From NCBI RefSeq assembly GCF_010093065.1, contig NZ_CP048113.1, forward strand, positions 4,712,001 through 4,776,000: a stretch of 64,000 bases of DNA, written 5' to 3'. The notes under the pieces were generated by a model. It worked only from the letters and a program-made list of their open reading frames with translations, was not told the origin of the DNA and searched no databases. Positions 1 through 7,474 of this stretch are shown here, one piece after another. Every line of letters starts with the position of its first letter. The first letter of the stretch is position 1. Position numbers and translations under genes: made by a program. This stretch comes from Chitinophaga agri (lineage in GTDB: Bacteria; Bacteroidota; Bacteroidia; Chitinophagales; Chitinophagaceae).

Positions 1-1
1 G

Positions 2-997
2 GACGATGCTGAAGATCTCCTGATCGACATGCGGGTCGACTTTGCCGCTGACAGGCGTACGGGTATAAACGTTGTAGGACATATAGACAATAAAGCACCT
101 CATACCATCGTCATCGGTGCTCACTTTGACCATCTCGGGTATGGCGAAGACCATAACTCAATGGCTCCCAACGACAAAACCATTCATCACGGTGCGGACG
201 ACAACGCCAGCGGAACAGCTGCCCTGCTCGAACTGGCCAGACAATTAAAAGCTTCCCACCTCCAGAACTATAACTACCTGTTTGTTGCCTTTTCCGGTGA
301 AGAACTGGGACTGTTCGGATCAAAATATTTCACTGACCATAGTGCTGTGCCAGCTGCATCCTTCAATTATATGATCAATATGGATATGATCGGCAGACTG
401 GACCCTGCCAAGGGACTGGAAGTAGGAGGGATCGGCACCTCTCCGGAATGGCCCGCATTACTGAAACAAAGCGTACCTGCCGACATCCGTACGACATACG
501 ATTCTTCCGGTACAGGGCCTTCCGACCATACCTCTTTCTACCTTAAAAATGTACCTGTACTGTTCTTCTTTACTGGTACACACAGCGACTACCATAAGCC
601 TTCCGATGAGGCAACCAAGATCAACTATGAAGGGGAACTGGCTGTCATGAAGGTGGTATATACGCTTGTAGAAAAGACCAATGACATGGGTAAACTGGCC
701 TTTACCAAAACCCGTGATAAACAAACAAGAACCAACACCCGTTTTACGGTAACCTTAGGTATCATGCCGGATTATACCTGGCAAAAACCAGGAGTAAGGG
801 TGGATGGCGTATCAGATAATAAACCAGCCAGCAAAGCCGGCGTACTGACAAATGATGTGATAGTCGAACTGGGTACACACACCATTGTTAACCTGGAAGA
901 CTACATGCAGGCGCTTGCTTCCTTTAAAAAAGGAGACAAAACCACCGTGAAAGTCAGGAGAGAAGACGCTGAAAAAGTATTTGATATCCAATTCTGA
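2..997 (+). CDS. M28 family zinc aminopeptidase with C-terminal PDZ domain (5' truncated)
   Basis: The frame is open through the left edge of the window, so the N-terminus and signal peptide are missing; the first ATG at 29 is internal. The visible part is an M28 peptidase catalytic domain. It has the metal-ligand motifs HFDH near residue 40 and GADDNASGTAALLE just after, then the catalytic and metal glutamates in FSGEELGLFGS, an aspartate in NMDMIGRL, and the final histidine in THSDYHKPSD. The last ~90 residues (GIMPDYTW...GVSDNKPASKAGVLTNDVIVELG) form a PDZ domain, a pairing common in Bacteroidota secreted or periplasmic peptidases. It probably trims peptides outside the cytoplasm. Substrate cannot be told. 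The family call is firm. Confidence 0.9.
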   Translation, partial: DDAEDLLIDMRVDFAADRRTGINVVGHIDNKAPHTIVIGAHFDHLGYGEDHNSMAPNDKTIHHGADDNASGTAALLELARQLKASHLQNYNYLFVAFSGEELGLFGSKYFTDHSAVPAASFNYMINMDMIGRLDPAKGLEVGGIGTSPEWPALLKQSVPADIRTTYDSSGTGPSDHTSFYLKNVPVLFFFTGTHSDYHKPSDEATKINYEGELAVMKVVYTLVEKTNDMGKLAFTKTRDKQTRTNTRFTVTLGIMPDYTWQKPGVRVDGVSDNKPASKAGVLTNDVIVELGTHTIVNLEDYMQALASFKKGDKTTVKVRREDAEKVFDIQF

Positions 998-1034
998 CCG
1001 TTTTATAATATCTTGCACCCCTTAATATCGTTGT

Positions 1035-1439
1035 ATGAAGCCTGTTTTATTCATATTAGGTCTGGCAATATGTAGTCTTTCGTGTAATCAGACACGTAAA
1101 GGCAACGAGGACACTTCTAACTACGATATCATCACTGAGAAAAGCTATGTCGTGCGTGAAGTGAAACCTGCTACGGGAGACCCTGAAACGGATTCTATCC
1201 TCCAGCGTAAGCAGGTACTGACTTCTTACCTGGAACGTAAAGGTTTTGTGCGCCACGTAGCGGCAAAAGAAATACTGATGTTCCGCAGGAATAACAGACA
1301 GGAAGTGGTCATAGACCTGCCAGCTCCGGCTACTGCCGCAGCTGCAAATGTGATCATCATATTTGATCCGATGAAAAATCCCCTGTTCATTAATTTGAAA
1401 AAAGACACAACACAGGTGGAACACTATATTAACATGTAG
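1035..1439 (+). CDS. Small predicted lipoprotein of unknown function
   Basis: This is a 134-residue protein starting with a short hydrophobic stretch and a lipobox-like LSC (residues 15-17), so it is probably an exported lipoprotein. The mature part is polar, with a KSYVVREVKPATGDPETDSILQ stretch split by no recognisable domain. I do not recognise the family. It follows the M28 peptidase by 37 nt on the same strand and may be co-transcribed with it. The only other clue is its small size and lack of membrane segments beyond the signal. Confidence 0.65.
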   Translation: MKPVLFILGLAICSLSCNQTRKGNEDTSNYDIITEKSYVVREVKPATGDPETDSILQRKQVLTSYLERKGFVRHVAAKEILMFRRNNRQEVVIDLPAPATAAAANVIIIFDPMKNPLFINLKKDTTQVEHYINM

Positions 1440-1487
1440 GTATATGCCGGCAAACACCATCACCGGCTATAATTTTTAAAACTGCAT

Positions 1488-2174
1488 TTGGAACCTAAAC
1501 AAAACATAAGACTATGTGTGGATGCGGTAGTCTTCGGCTACACCGCCAAGGAAAGTATATCCGTACTCCTCATCAAACGCACCATCCCACCCTTTATGCA
1601 CCGCTGGGCACTGCCCGGAGGCTTTGTTATTGACGGCGAAACACTGGAAGAAGCAGTCACCCGTGAATTGCAGACAGAAGCCGGCGTGCATATCAACTAT
1701 CTCGAACAATTATACACCTTCGGTCAGCCGGAAAGAGACCCCCGTGGCAGAATAGTATCTGTCGCCTACTTTGGTCTGGTCAATCCGACTAACTTTAAAC
1801 TGGCCGCCAGCTCTGACGCTGAAGATGCCAATTGGTTTGACATTAAGAAACTGCCAGATCTGGCTTTTGATCACTCTATTGTCGTTGATGCCGCCATCCA
1901 GCGACTGCGTGCCAAAATAAGATATGAGCCTATCGGGTTTGAGTTACTGGATAATAAGTTCCCTATCTCCGACCTGGAGAAACTATATGAAACAGTACTC
2001 GACAGACCGATCGATCGCAGGAACTTCCAGAAAAAGATCAATCACCTGGGTATTCTGAAAGGACATAATGAAAAGCAGAAACACCCGTCTGCAGGCCGGC
2101 CGGCAAAGCTGTACAGCTTTAATGAAGAACGTTATTTCCAACTGAAAAAAGAAGGGATCACATTTGAGATCTGA
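1488..2174 (+). CDS. NrtR-like Nudix-domain transcriptional regulator
   Basis: 228 residues: an N-terminal Nudix fold (about 1-150) followed by a C-terminal winged-helix part (about 155-228, with DRRNFQKKINHLGILK and GRPAKLYSF). This arrangement is that of NrtR, which binds ADP-ribose or related NAD metabolites and represses NAD genes; some Bacteroidota members control sugar genes instead. The Nudix box (GGFVIDGETLEEAVTRELQ, then TEAG) has Thr where the first Glu of the metal-binding EE pair is expected, so it may bind but not hydrolyse. The start is TTG; an in-frame stop lies 18 nt upstream and no ATG is close. The NAD salvage pair begins 2.8 kb away, with palindromic sites on its promoters. 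Its control of those genes is inference. Confidence 0.8.
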   Translation: MEPKQNIRLCVDAVVFGYTAKESISVLLIKRTIPPFMHRWALPGGFVIDGETLEEAVTRELQTEAGVHINYLEQLYTFGQPERDPRGRIVSVAYFGLVNPTNFKLAASSDAEDANWFDIKKLPDLAFDHSIVVDAAIQRLRAKIRYEPIGFELLDNKFPISDLEKLYETVLDRPIDRRNFQKKINHLGILKGHNEKQKHPSAGRPAKLYSFNEERYFQLKKEGITFEI

Positions 2175-2181
2175 GGAACGG

Positions 2182-4614
2182 TTATTCCGCCCTCAGACTC
2201 TTTACAGGATTGGCTGTTGCCGCTCTCACCGCTTTGTATCCTACCGTCAGCCAGGCCACCAGCAACGATAATACGATCGCCAGCACAAAGATCTCCCAGC
2301 CCACATTTGTATGATAATGAAACCCTGATAACCAACGCTGCATGAAGTAATATGCGGTCGGTGTCGCTATCAGAAACGCTACCCATATCAATAGTGTAAA
2401 CTCTTTTGAAAACAGGTACAGAATACTCTGTACTGATGCGCCTAGTACTTTGCGGATACCCACTTCCTTCGTCTTTTGCACAGCCATAAAGGACACTAAT
2501 CCATAAAGCCCCAGGCTTGATATAAAGATGGCCAGTATAGCGAAGAGCTGAAACAATTTAGCGATCAATGCTTCCGAACTATAGAAGTCTTTAATATCCT
2601 CGTCCAGGAAAGACAGATCATACAGGTAGCTGGGATAAATAGACTTAAATAGCTTTTCTATATCTGGCATTGCTGCATTCACCCTGTCTTTGCCTAATCG
2701 CAGCACCATCGTACCATAACCCTCAAAATCGGATGCAAAGACGATCGGAGAAATGCCATCCCTGAGTGAGTTATCATTAAAATCCTTCACTACTCCCACT
2801 ACCGGATAAGCGATGCTATTAGAGAATCTTATCGTCTTACCGATCACCTCCTCTGGCGACTTCAATCCTAACCGCTTCACCAGGGTTTCATTGACCACCA
2901 CCTCCCTGGTAGTGTCACTGGGGAATGGTTGCCGGCCGGCAGCCAGACTCATTCCGAATAAGTTCAGGTAGGCGGAATCACCAAAGAGACGCTTGACAGA
3001 AAAAGGCTGTTTATCAGCATCATTATTGAAATAGAAATCGGAATACTGTATCGCATAGGAAGCAGGTGCCGTCCAACACAGGCTGACCGCTTCCACACCT
3101 TTCAGTTTACTCATTTCAGCTACCAGTAAGGGGTATTTCAGCTTCAGCGTACTATCACTCGGCAGGTCTACCATTACAACCGCCTCTTTCTGAAAACCCA
3201 GTGACTTATTCCTGAAAAACGAGATCTGTTTAATGATCACCAGCGTACCTATCACCAGTAACTGTGCTATCACAAACTGAAATACCACAAGTCCACGACG
3301 TAATGAAATACCTCCTACAGACCGGTTGCTGATACGGCTTTTAATAGCCATCAGTGGATTAAACCCAGACAATACGAGCGCAGGGTAGAAGCCTGCCAAT
3401 ATAGTCACTACCATACCGATGATCAAAAGGAACAAGAGTATCACTGGCGAATGCAATACATTCATAGACAGTCCCTTACCTGTCAGGTCTCTTAGTGATG
3501 GCGTTGCTATCCATGCGAACAGACATCCCAGTATAACTGCAATGATGGTAATGAAAGCTGTTTCCAGCAGGAACTGCTTTATCAACTGTGCGCGATCGCT
3601 ACCCAGGACCTTACGTACACCAATCTCTTTAGCACGATTAACTGATTGTGCAGTTGCCAGATTCACAAAATTAATACACGCTACCAATAATAGGAATATA
3701 CCTATCAGCGCCATTCCCCACAATTCCTGCTGACTAAAATTATCTCCCTTCAGGGTTGAAAAGCGCTTGTCAGCATGTACTTCATGTAAGGGTTGAAATC
3801 GCAGTTCGACCCTGCTAAGACTTTGCTCTTCTTCTTCCCTGTAATTCCTTTTCACAAAAGCTGCCGACTGTGCCTGCACCTTTGACAACTCCTGACCCGG
3901 ACGTAGCAGAAAGAAGATCTGCGACCCTCCACCAAGATTACGCCAACTCCCCCAGGTACTCTCACCGATTAGGTGGCGAAATGTTTTGTAGGAAGCCCCA
4001 ATCGCTACAGGTATGTCCGTATTATCAGGAAGGTCTTTGAACACCCCGGTGATACGCAGCGGAATCCGGTAAGACCACATATGGACCGTCTTACCGATCG
4101 CATTTTCAGGGGTACCAAAAAACCTACGGGCAATCGACTCGTTCACTACGGTTGTATTAGGCGCTTCCAACCCTTTTGTATTACCGACTATCCAGCTAAA
4201 ATCGGCGATCTCATACAATGACTCCTCGGCAAAATATAGCCCGCTTTCCACCTTAAACTTCTTTTCTTCCTGACCTGGTACGGGTATATAAAACTGAGTA
4301 GCACCAACACTCTGCATAGCGGCTACCTTCTCTAACCCAGGGAACTCTCTCCGTAAGGCTTCCGCCAACGGGCGGGGACACATACTGTGCATACCTGTCA
4401 CCTCACCTGTAACAGGATTCCTGTCTATAGTGACCATTCTGCCTATACGGTCATATCGGCTTTGATAGTCGTCATAACTCTTCTCATAATGGATCACCAG
4501 AAAGATCAGCAGGCTTGCAGCTATTCCTACAGCTAGCCCGAGTATATTTATCAGAGAGAACGACTTATTCTTCCAGAGGTTGCGAAAGGAAAATTTGAAG
4601 TTGCTGTTTATCAT
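2182..4614 (-). CDS. FtsX/MacB-type ABC transporter permease
   Basis: About 810 residues with two copies of the MacB periplasmic core plus FtsX membrane unit. One TM helix lies near the N-terminus (SLINILGLAVGIAASLLIFLV), three lie mid-protein around EIGVRKVLGS, and three at the C-terminus around EVGIRKVLGAS. The repeated xIGVRKVLGA signature is typical of Bacteroidota permeases of this type. Such permeases pair with a MacB or LolD-like ATPase and act in export or mechanotransmission; no ATPase gene is adjacent. I chose the ATG at 4614 (MINSNFKFSFRNLWKN), the usual start of this family, over an upstream ATG at 4668 that would add 18 odd residues. It is transcribed divergently from nadM, and its end lies 7 nt from the NrtR gene's end. 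Confidence 0.85.
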   Translation of the reverse strand: MINSNFKFSFRNLWKNKSFSLINILGLAVGIAASLLIFLVIHYEKSYDDYQSRYDRIGRMVTIDRNPVTGEVTGMHSMCPRPLAEALRREFPGLEKVAAMQSVGATQFYIPVPGQEEKKFKVESGLYFAEESLYEIADFSWIVGNTKGLEAPNTTVVNESIARRFFGTPENAIGKTVHMWSYRIPLRITGVFKDLPDNTDIPVAIGASYKTFRHLIGESTWGSWRNLGGGSQIFFLLRPGQELSKVQAQSAAFVKRNYREEEEQSLSRVELRFQPLHEVHADKRFSTLKGDNFSQQELWGMALIGIFLLLVACINFVNLATAQSVNRAKEIGVRKVLGSDRAQLIKQFLLETAFITIIAVILGCLFAWIATPSLRDLTGKGLSMNVLHSPVILLFLLIIGMVVTILAGFYPALVLSGFNPLMAIKSRISNRSVGGISLRRGLVVFQFVIAQLLVIGTLVIIKQISFFRNKSLGFQKEAVVMVDLPSDSTLKLKYPLLVAEMSKLKGVEAVSLCWTAPASYAIQYSDFYFNNDADKQPFSVKRLFGDSAYLNLFGMSLAAGRQPFPSDTTREVVVNETLVKRLGLKSPEEVIGKTIRFSNSIAYPVVGVVKDFNDNSLRDGISPIVFASDFEGYGTMVLRLGKDRVNAAMPDIEKLFKSIYPSYLYDLSFLDEDIKDFYSSEALIAKLFQLFAILAIFISSLGLYGLVSFMAVQKTKEVGIRKVLGASVQSILYLFSKEFTLLIWVAFLIATPTAYYFMQRWLSGFHYHTNVGWEIFVLAIVLSLLVAWLTVGYKAVRAATANPVKSLRAE

Positions 4615-4707
4615 AACCAGGGGTATTGCAGCTATATGCACAAAAAACAGGTCAAAAACAAAAGACATTCATTATCAACAACAAGCAATCAAAACAGGCA
4701 TTAACTA

Positions 4708-4746
4708 TGTACGTTTATCGTACAGATATTGTTCGGTTTCGAACAA
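4708..4746. promoter_or_regulatory. Two short dyads upstream of the FtsX permease
   Basis: Two perfect dyads lie side by side. TGTACG-N5-CGTACA spans 4708-4724, and TTGTTCG-N4-CGAACAA spans 4729-4746. They sit about 95-130 bp ahead of the permease start on the minus strand and about 150 bp before the NadM operators. They differ in sequence from the NadM palindromes, so a different regulator is likely. Binding is inferred only from symmetry. Confidence 0.35.
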
Positions 4747-4886
4747 CAAGATAACCGCATGTGCCCAAAACAAAATAGTCCTGACGCGTAGCAGTAGAAC
4801 ACCAAAAAATATTACCTATATTCACAAATAACTCAATATCAATTTATTAATTCCAATTTCCACACAGTATACAGGCGTCTTCAGCA

Positions 4887-4911
4887 TATATTTGTGTAAA
4901 AATTACAAAAA
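4887..4911 (+). promoter_or_regulatory. Candidate NrtR operator 1 overlapping a -7 element
   Basis: TTTGTGTA-N5-TACAAAAA (4891-4911) is a 21-bp dyad with one arm mismatch. Its left arm overlaps TATATTTG (4887-4894), an exact match to the Bacteroidota -7 element TAnnTTTG. A second copy lies 52 bp downstream, about five helical turns away. Overlap with the promoter fits repression of nadM. Confidence 0.6.
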
Positions 4912-4915
4912 ATAT

Positions 4916-4963
4916 TTTGCCCATATAAACAGTCGCTTTATATTTGTGTAGAAAATACGCAAA
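4916..4963 (+). promoter_or_regulatory. nadM promoter and candidate NrtR operator 2
   Basis: TTTG (4916-4919), a 19-nt spacer and TATATTTG (4939-4946) make a good Bacteroidota sigma-A promoter. The -7 overlaps a second 21-bp dyad, TTTGTGTA-N5-TACGCAAA (4943-4963), with one arm mismatch. The nadM ATG is 10 nt after the dyad, so a bound regulator would block initiation. Assignment to the nearby NrtR-like protein is inference. Confidence 0.65.
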
Positions 4964-4973
4964 CTAACATTCT

Positions 4974-5885
4974 ATGACAACGCTAAAGCCTACAGGAGTA
5001 ATAATAGCAAGGTTCCAGACACCTTCCCTGCATGAAGGGCATCTGCAACTGATCAAAGAAGTAAAAACTACGCATAACAGATTAATCATCGTACTGGGCG
5101 TAGCGCCAGTAAAAGGTGGCCGTAAAAATCCGCTGGATTATTACACCCGCGAAAGAATGATCAAACAACTGTTTCCGGATGTGATCGTATTGCCACTGAG
5201 TGACCAGGCATCTGATAAGGTATGGTCCCGTAAACTGGATGAACTGCTGAGCAATAACTTCAACAACGAATCCTTCATCCTGTACGGCAGCCGCGATAGC
5301 TTCATACCTTATTATTCCGGCCGCTTTGCAACCGCTGCATTACCTCCTGTACAGGACTTTAACGCAACTGCCCAGAGAGAGGCCATCTCCGATAAAGTAT
5401 TTGATACTGAAGAGTTTCGCGCCGGTGTTATTTACAGTACTTATAACCTCTACCCAAAAGTTTATCCGACTGTTGATATCGCCTTATTCAGGAACAACCG
5501 CAGTGAATTACTACTGGGACGTAAACCAGCCGAAAGTGGCTGGCGCCTGCCAGGTGGTTTTACCGACCCAACGGACATGAGTTTCGACCAGGCAGCGAAA
5601 AGAGAATTGCTGGAAGAATGCGGCCCCGTAGAAACCAGTCCAATGCAGTACGAACTGTCTTTACAAATGGACGACTGGCGCTACCGCTCAGAAGTAGACA
5701 AGATCATTACCACCCTGTTCAGCACCGATCTGCTATTTGGAGAACCTGCTGCTGATGATGATCTGGCTGAGATGAAATGGATAAAGGTCAATGCCATTCA
5801 AACAATGATCGCTCAGGGTGAAATCGTAAGCACACACATACCACTGTTAAAAAAATTAGCTGAAAAATATTCTACTAACGACTAA
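4974..5885 (+). CDS. nadM: Bifunctional nicotinamide-nucleotide adenylyltransferase / Nudix hydrolase
   Basis: 303 residues in two parts. The N-terminal ~170 residues form a nucleotidyltransferase with the HxGH-type motif HEGH near residue 21 and the late motif YGSRDSFIPYYSG. This domain joins NMN and ATP to make NAD. The C-terminal ~130 residues are a Nudix domain (PGGFTDPTDMSFDQAAKREL, then LEECG); compared with the consensus it has Asp for the first Glu and one extra residue. NadM-Nudix fusions are known and the Nudix part usually acts on ADP-ribose. It lies 11 nt ahead of the nicotinamide phosphoribosyltransferase gene, giving a two-step nicotinamide salvage route. Two palindromes on its promoters suggest NAD-responsive control. 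Confidence 0.92.
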   Translation: MTTLKPTGVIIARFQTPSLHEGHLQLIKEVKTTHNRLIIVLGVAPVKGGRKNPLDYYTRERMIKQLFPDVIVLPLSDQASDKVWSRKLDELLSNNFNNESFILYGSRDSFIPYYSGRFATAALPPVQDFNATAQREAISDKVFDTEEFRAGVIYSTYNLYPKVYPTVDIALFRNNRSELLLGRKPAESGWRLPGGFTDPTDMSFDQAAKRELLEECGPVETSPMQYELSLQMDDWRYRSEVDKIITTLFSTDLLFGEPAADDDLAEMKWIKVNAIQTMIAQGEIVSTHIPLLKKLAEKYSTND

Positions 5886-5896
5886 ATAGAAGAATC

Positions 5897-7312
5897 ATGA
5901 CAAAGGAAAACCTCATTTTGTTAGCTGATGCCTACAAATACTCCCACCACAAACTCTACATCCCAGGCACCGAGTATATCTACTCTTACTTTGAAAGCAG
6001 AGGCGGTAAATTCCAGGAAACCGTTTTCTATGGCCTCCAGTATTTCCTGATGGAATACCTGCAGGGCGCTGTTATCACCAAAGAAAAACTGGACGAAGCA
6101 GAAACTACTTTACTGGAAGTCTTTGGCCGCAACGATGTATTTGACCGCAGCCGTTTCGAATACATTATTGAAAAACACGGAGGCCGTCTTCCGGTACGTA
6201 TCAAAGCTGTTCCGGAAGGTACTGTAACAGGCGTACGTAATGTGCTGATGACCATTGAAAATACTGACCCTAACTGTTACTGGCTGACCAACTTCCTCGA
6301 AACACTGCTGATGCAGGTATGGTACCCCTGTACAGTAGCGACCCTCTCCAGGGAGATCAAAAAAACAGTAAAAAAATACTACGATGAAACTGCCAGCGAA
6401 GCGGCCTTTGCCGGAATTGACTTCGTACTCAACGACTTCGGGTTCCGTGGTGCCAGCTCAGTAGAAAGCGCAGGTATCGGGGGTAGTGCACACTTACTCA
6501 ACTTCTCTGGTAGCGATACCCTCATCGGTTCCACTTTCGCTAAACGTTATTATCAGGCGCCGGTTGCACCTGGTCTTTCTATCCCTGCTACTGAACACTC
6601 TATTGTGACCATGCTGGGTGAAGAAGGAGAAGTAGACATCTTCCGTCACATCCTGAATGCCTTCCCTACAGGTACAATTGCCTGTGTTTCCGACTCTTAC
6701 AATATCCTGCGTGCCTGCCGCGAGTACTGGGGTACTGAACTGAAAGAACAGATCCTTAACAGACAGGGTACGCTGGTGATCCGTCCTGATAGCGGTGATG
6801 CTATCCAGACCCTCCTGAAGGTATTTGAGATCCTGATGGAAACTTTTGGTTATACCGTTAATGAAAAGGGTTTCAAGGTGTTACCTCCACAGGTAAGGGT
6901 TATACAAGGCGATGGCATTAGTTATTCCTCAATTCCCCCTATCTTCGAAGCATTAAAACAGGCAGGTATCAGTGCTGAAAACCTGGTACTGGGTATGGGA
7001 GGTGCTCTATTGCAACGTGTTAACAGGGATACCCAGGAATATGCACTGAAATGCTCCTATGCGGTGGTGAACGGAAAGCCGATCAACGTGCAGAAAAACC
7101 CGCTGGAACTGGATGCAAATGGAAATACGCGCGTATCTTTCAAAAAATCCAAATCCGGCAAACAGAAACTGGTACTGGAAAATGGAGTCTATATATCTCT
7201 CCCTGAACATGAAGCGCCTGAAAAGGCGGACCAACTGGTAACAGTTTTTGAAGATGGCGATATAAAAGCGACATACACGTTTAACCAAATCAGAAAGAAC
7301 GCAACCATCTGA
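5897..7312 (+). CDS. nadV: Nicotinamide phosphoribosyltransferase (NAMPT/NadV)
   Basis: 471 residues along the whole length of the NAMPT/NadV family, starting with NLILLADAYKYSHHKLYIPGTEYIYSY in pieces typical of that family. Landmarks are DFGFRGASSVESAGIGG, PATEHSIVTMLGEEGE, CVSDSYN, VIRPDSGD and QGDGISYSSI. The enzyme condenses nicotinamide and PRPP into NMN in the cytoplasm. It is longer than the nicotinate enzyme PncB, and the PRPP-contact RPDSGD motif is intact. It is co-transcribed with nadM, which uses its product. A strong terminator follows 32 nt after the stop. Confidence 0.93.
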   Translation: MTKENLILLADAYKYSHHKLYIPGTEYIYSYFESRGGKFQETVFYGLQYFLMEYLQGAVITKEKLDEAETTLLEVFGRNDVFDRSRFEYIIEKHGGRLPVRIKAVPEGTVTGVRNVLMTIENTDPNCYWLTNFLETLLMQVWYPCTVATLSREIKKTVKKYYDETASEAAFAGIDFVLNDFGFRGASSVESAGIGGSAHLLNFSGSDTLIGSTFAKRYYQAPVAPGLSIPATEHSIVTMLGEEGEVDIFRHILNAFPTGTIACVSDSYNILRACREYWGTELKEQILNRQGTLVIRPDSGDAIQTLLKVFEILMETFGYTVNEKGFKVLPPQVRVIQGDGISYSSIPPIFEALKQAGISAENLVLGMGGALLQRVNRDTQEYALKCSYAVVNGKPINVQKNPLELDANGNTRVSFKKSKSGKQKLVLENGVYISLPEHEAPEKADQLVTVFEDGDIKATYTFNQIRKNATI

Positions 7313-7343
7313 CTTGTCGCCATCATTTGTCCCCCGAAGCAGC

Positions 7344-7369
7344 GCCGTCCCGTTCGGACGGCTTTTTTT
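7344..7369 (+). terminator. Intrinsic terminator of nadM-nadV
   Basis: GCCGTCC, a 5-nt loop and GGACGGC are followed by seven T residues. It ends the plus-strand NAD salvage transcript. Confidence 0.9.
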
Positions 7370-7390
7370 ATGCCCTCCTGTAAAACATTA

Positions 7391-7423
7391 TATAAAAAAG
7401 GCCGGAGTAAGAATACTCCGGCC
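7391..7423 (-). terminator. Intrinsic terminator of the RND efflux operon
   Basis: The 10-bp stem GGCCGGAGTA / TACTCCGGCC has a 4-nt loop. On the minus strand it is followed by a run of six T residues. It lies 50 bp past the pump gene's stop codon. Confidence 0.85.
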
Positions 7424-7474
7424 TATTGTTTAAACCTACAACTGTTACACTATTAGTAACTAAAGTCTTTATAA

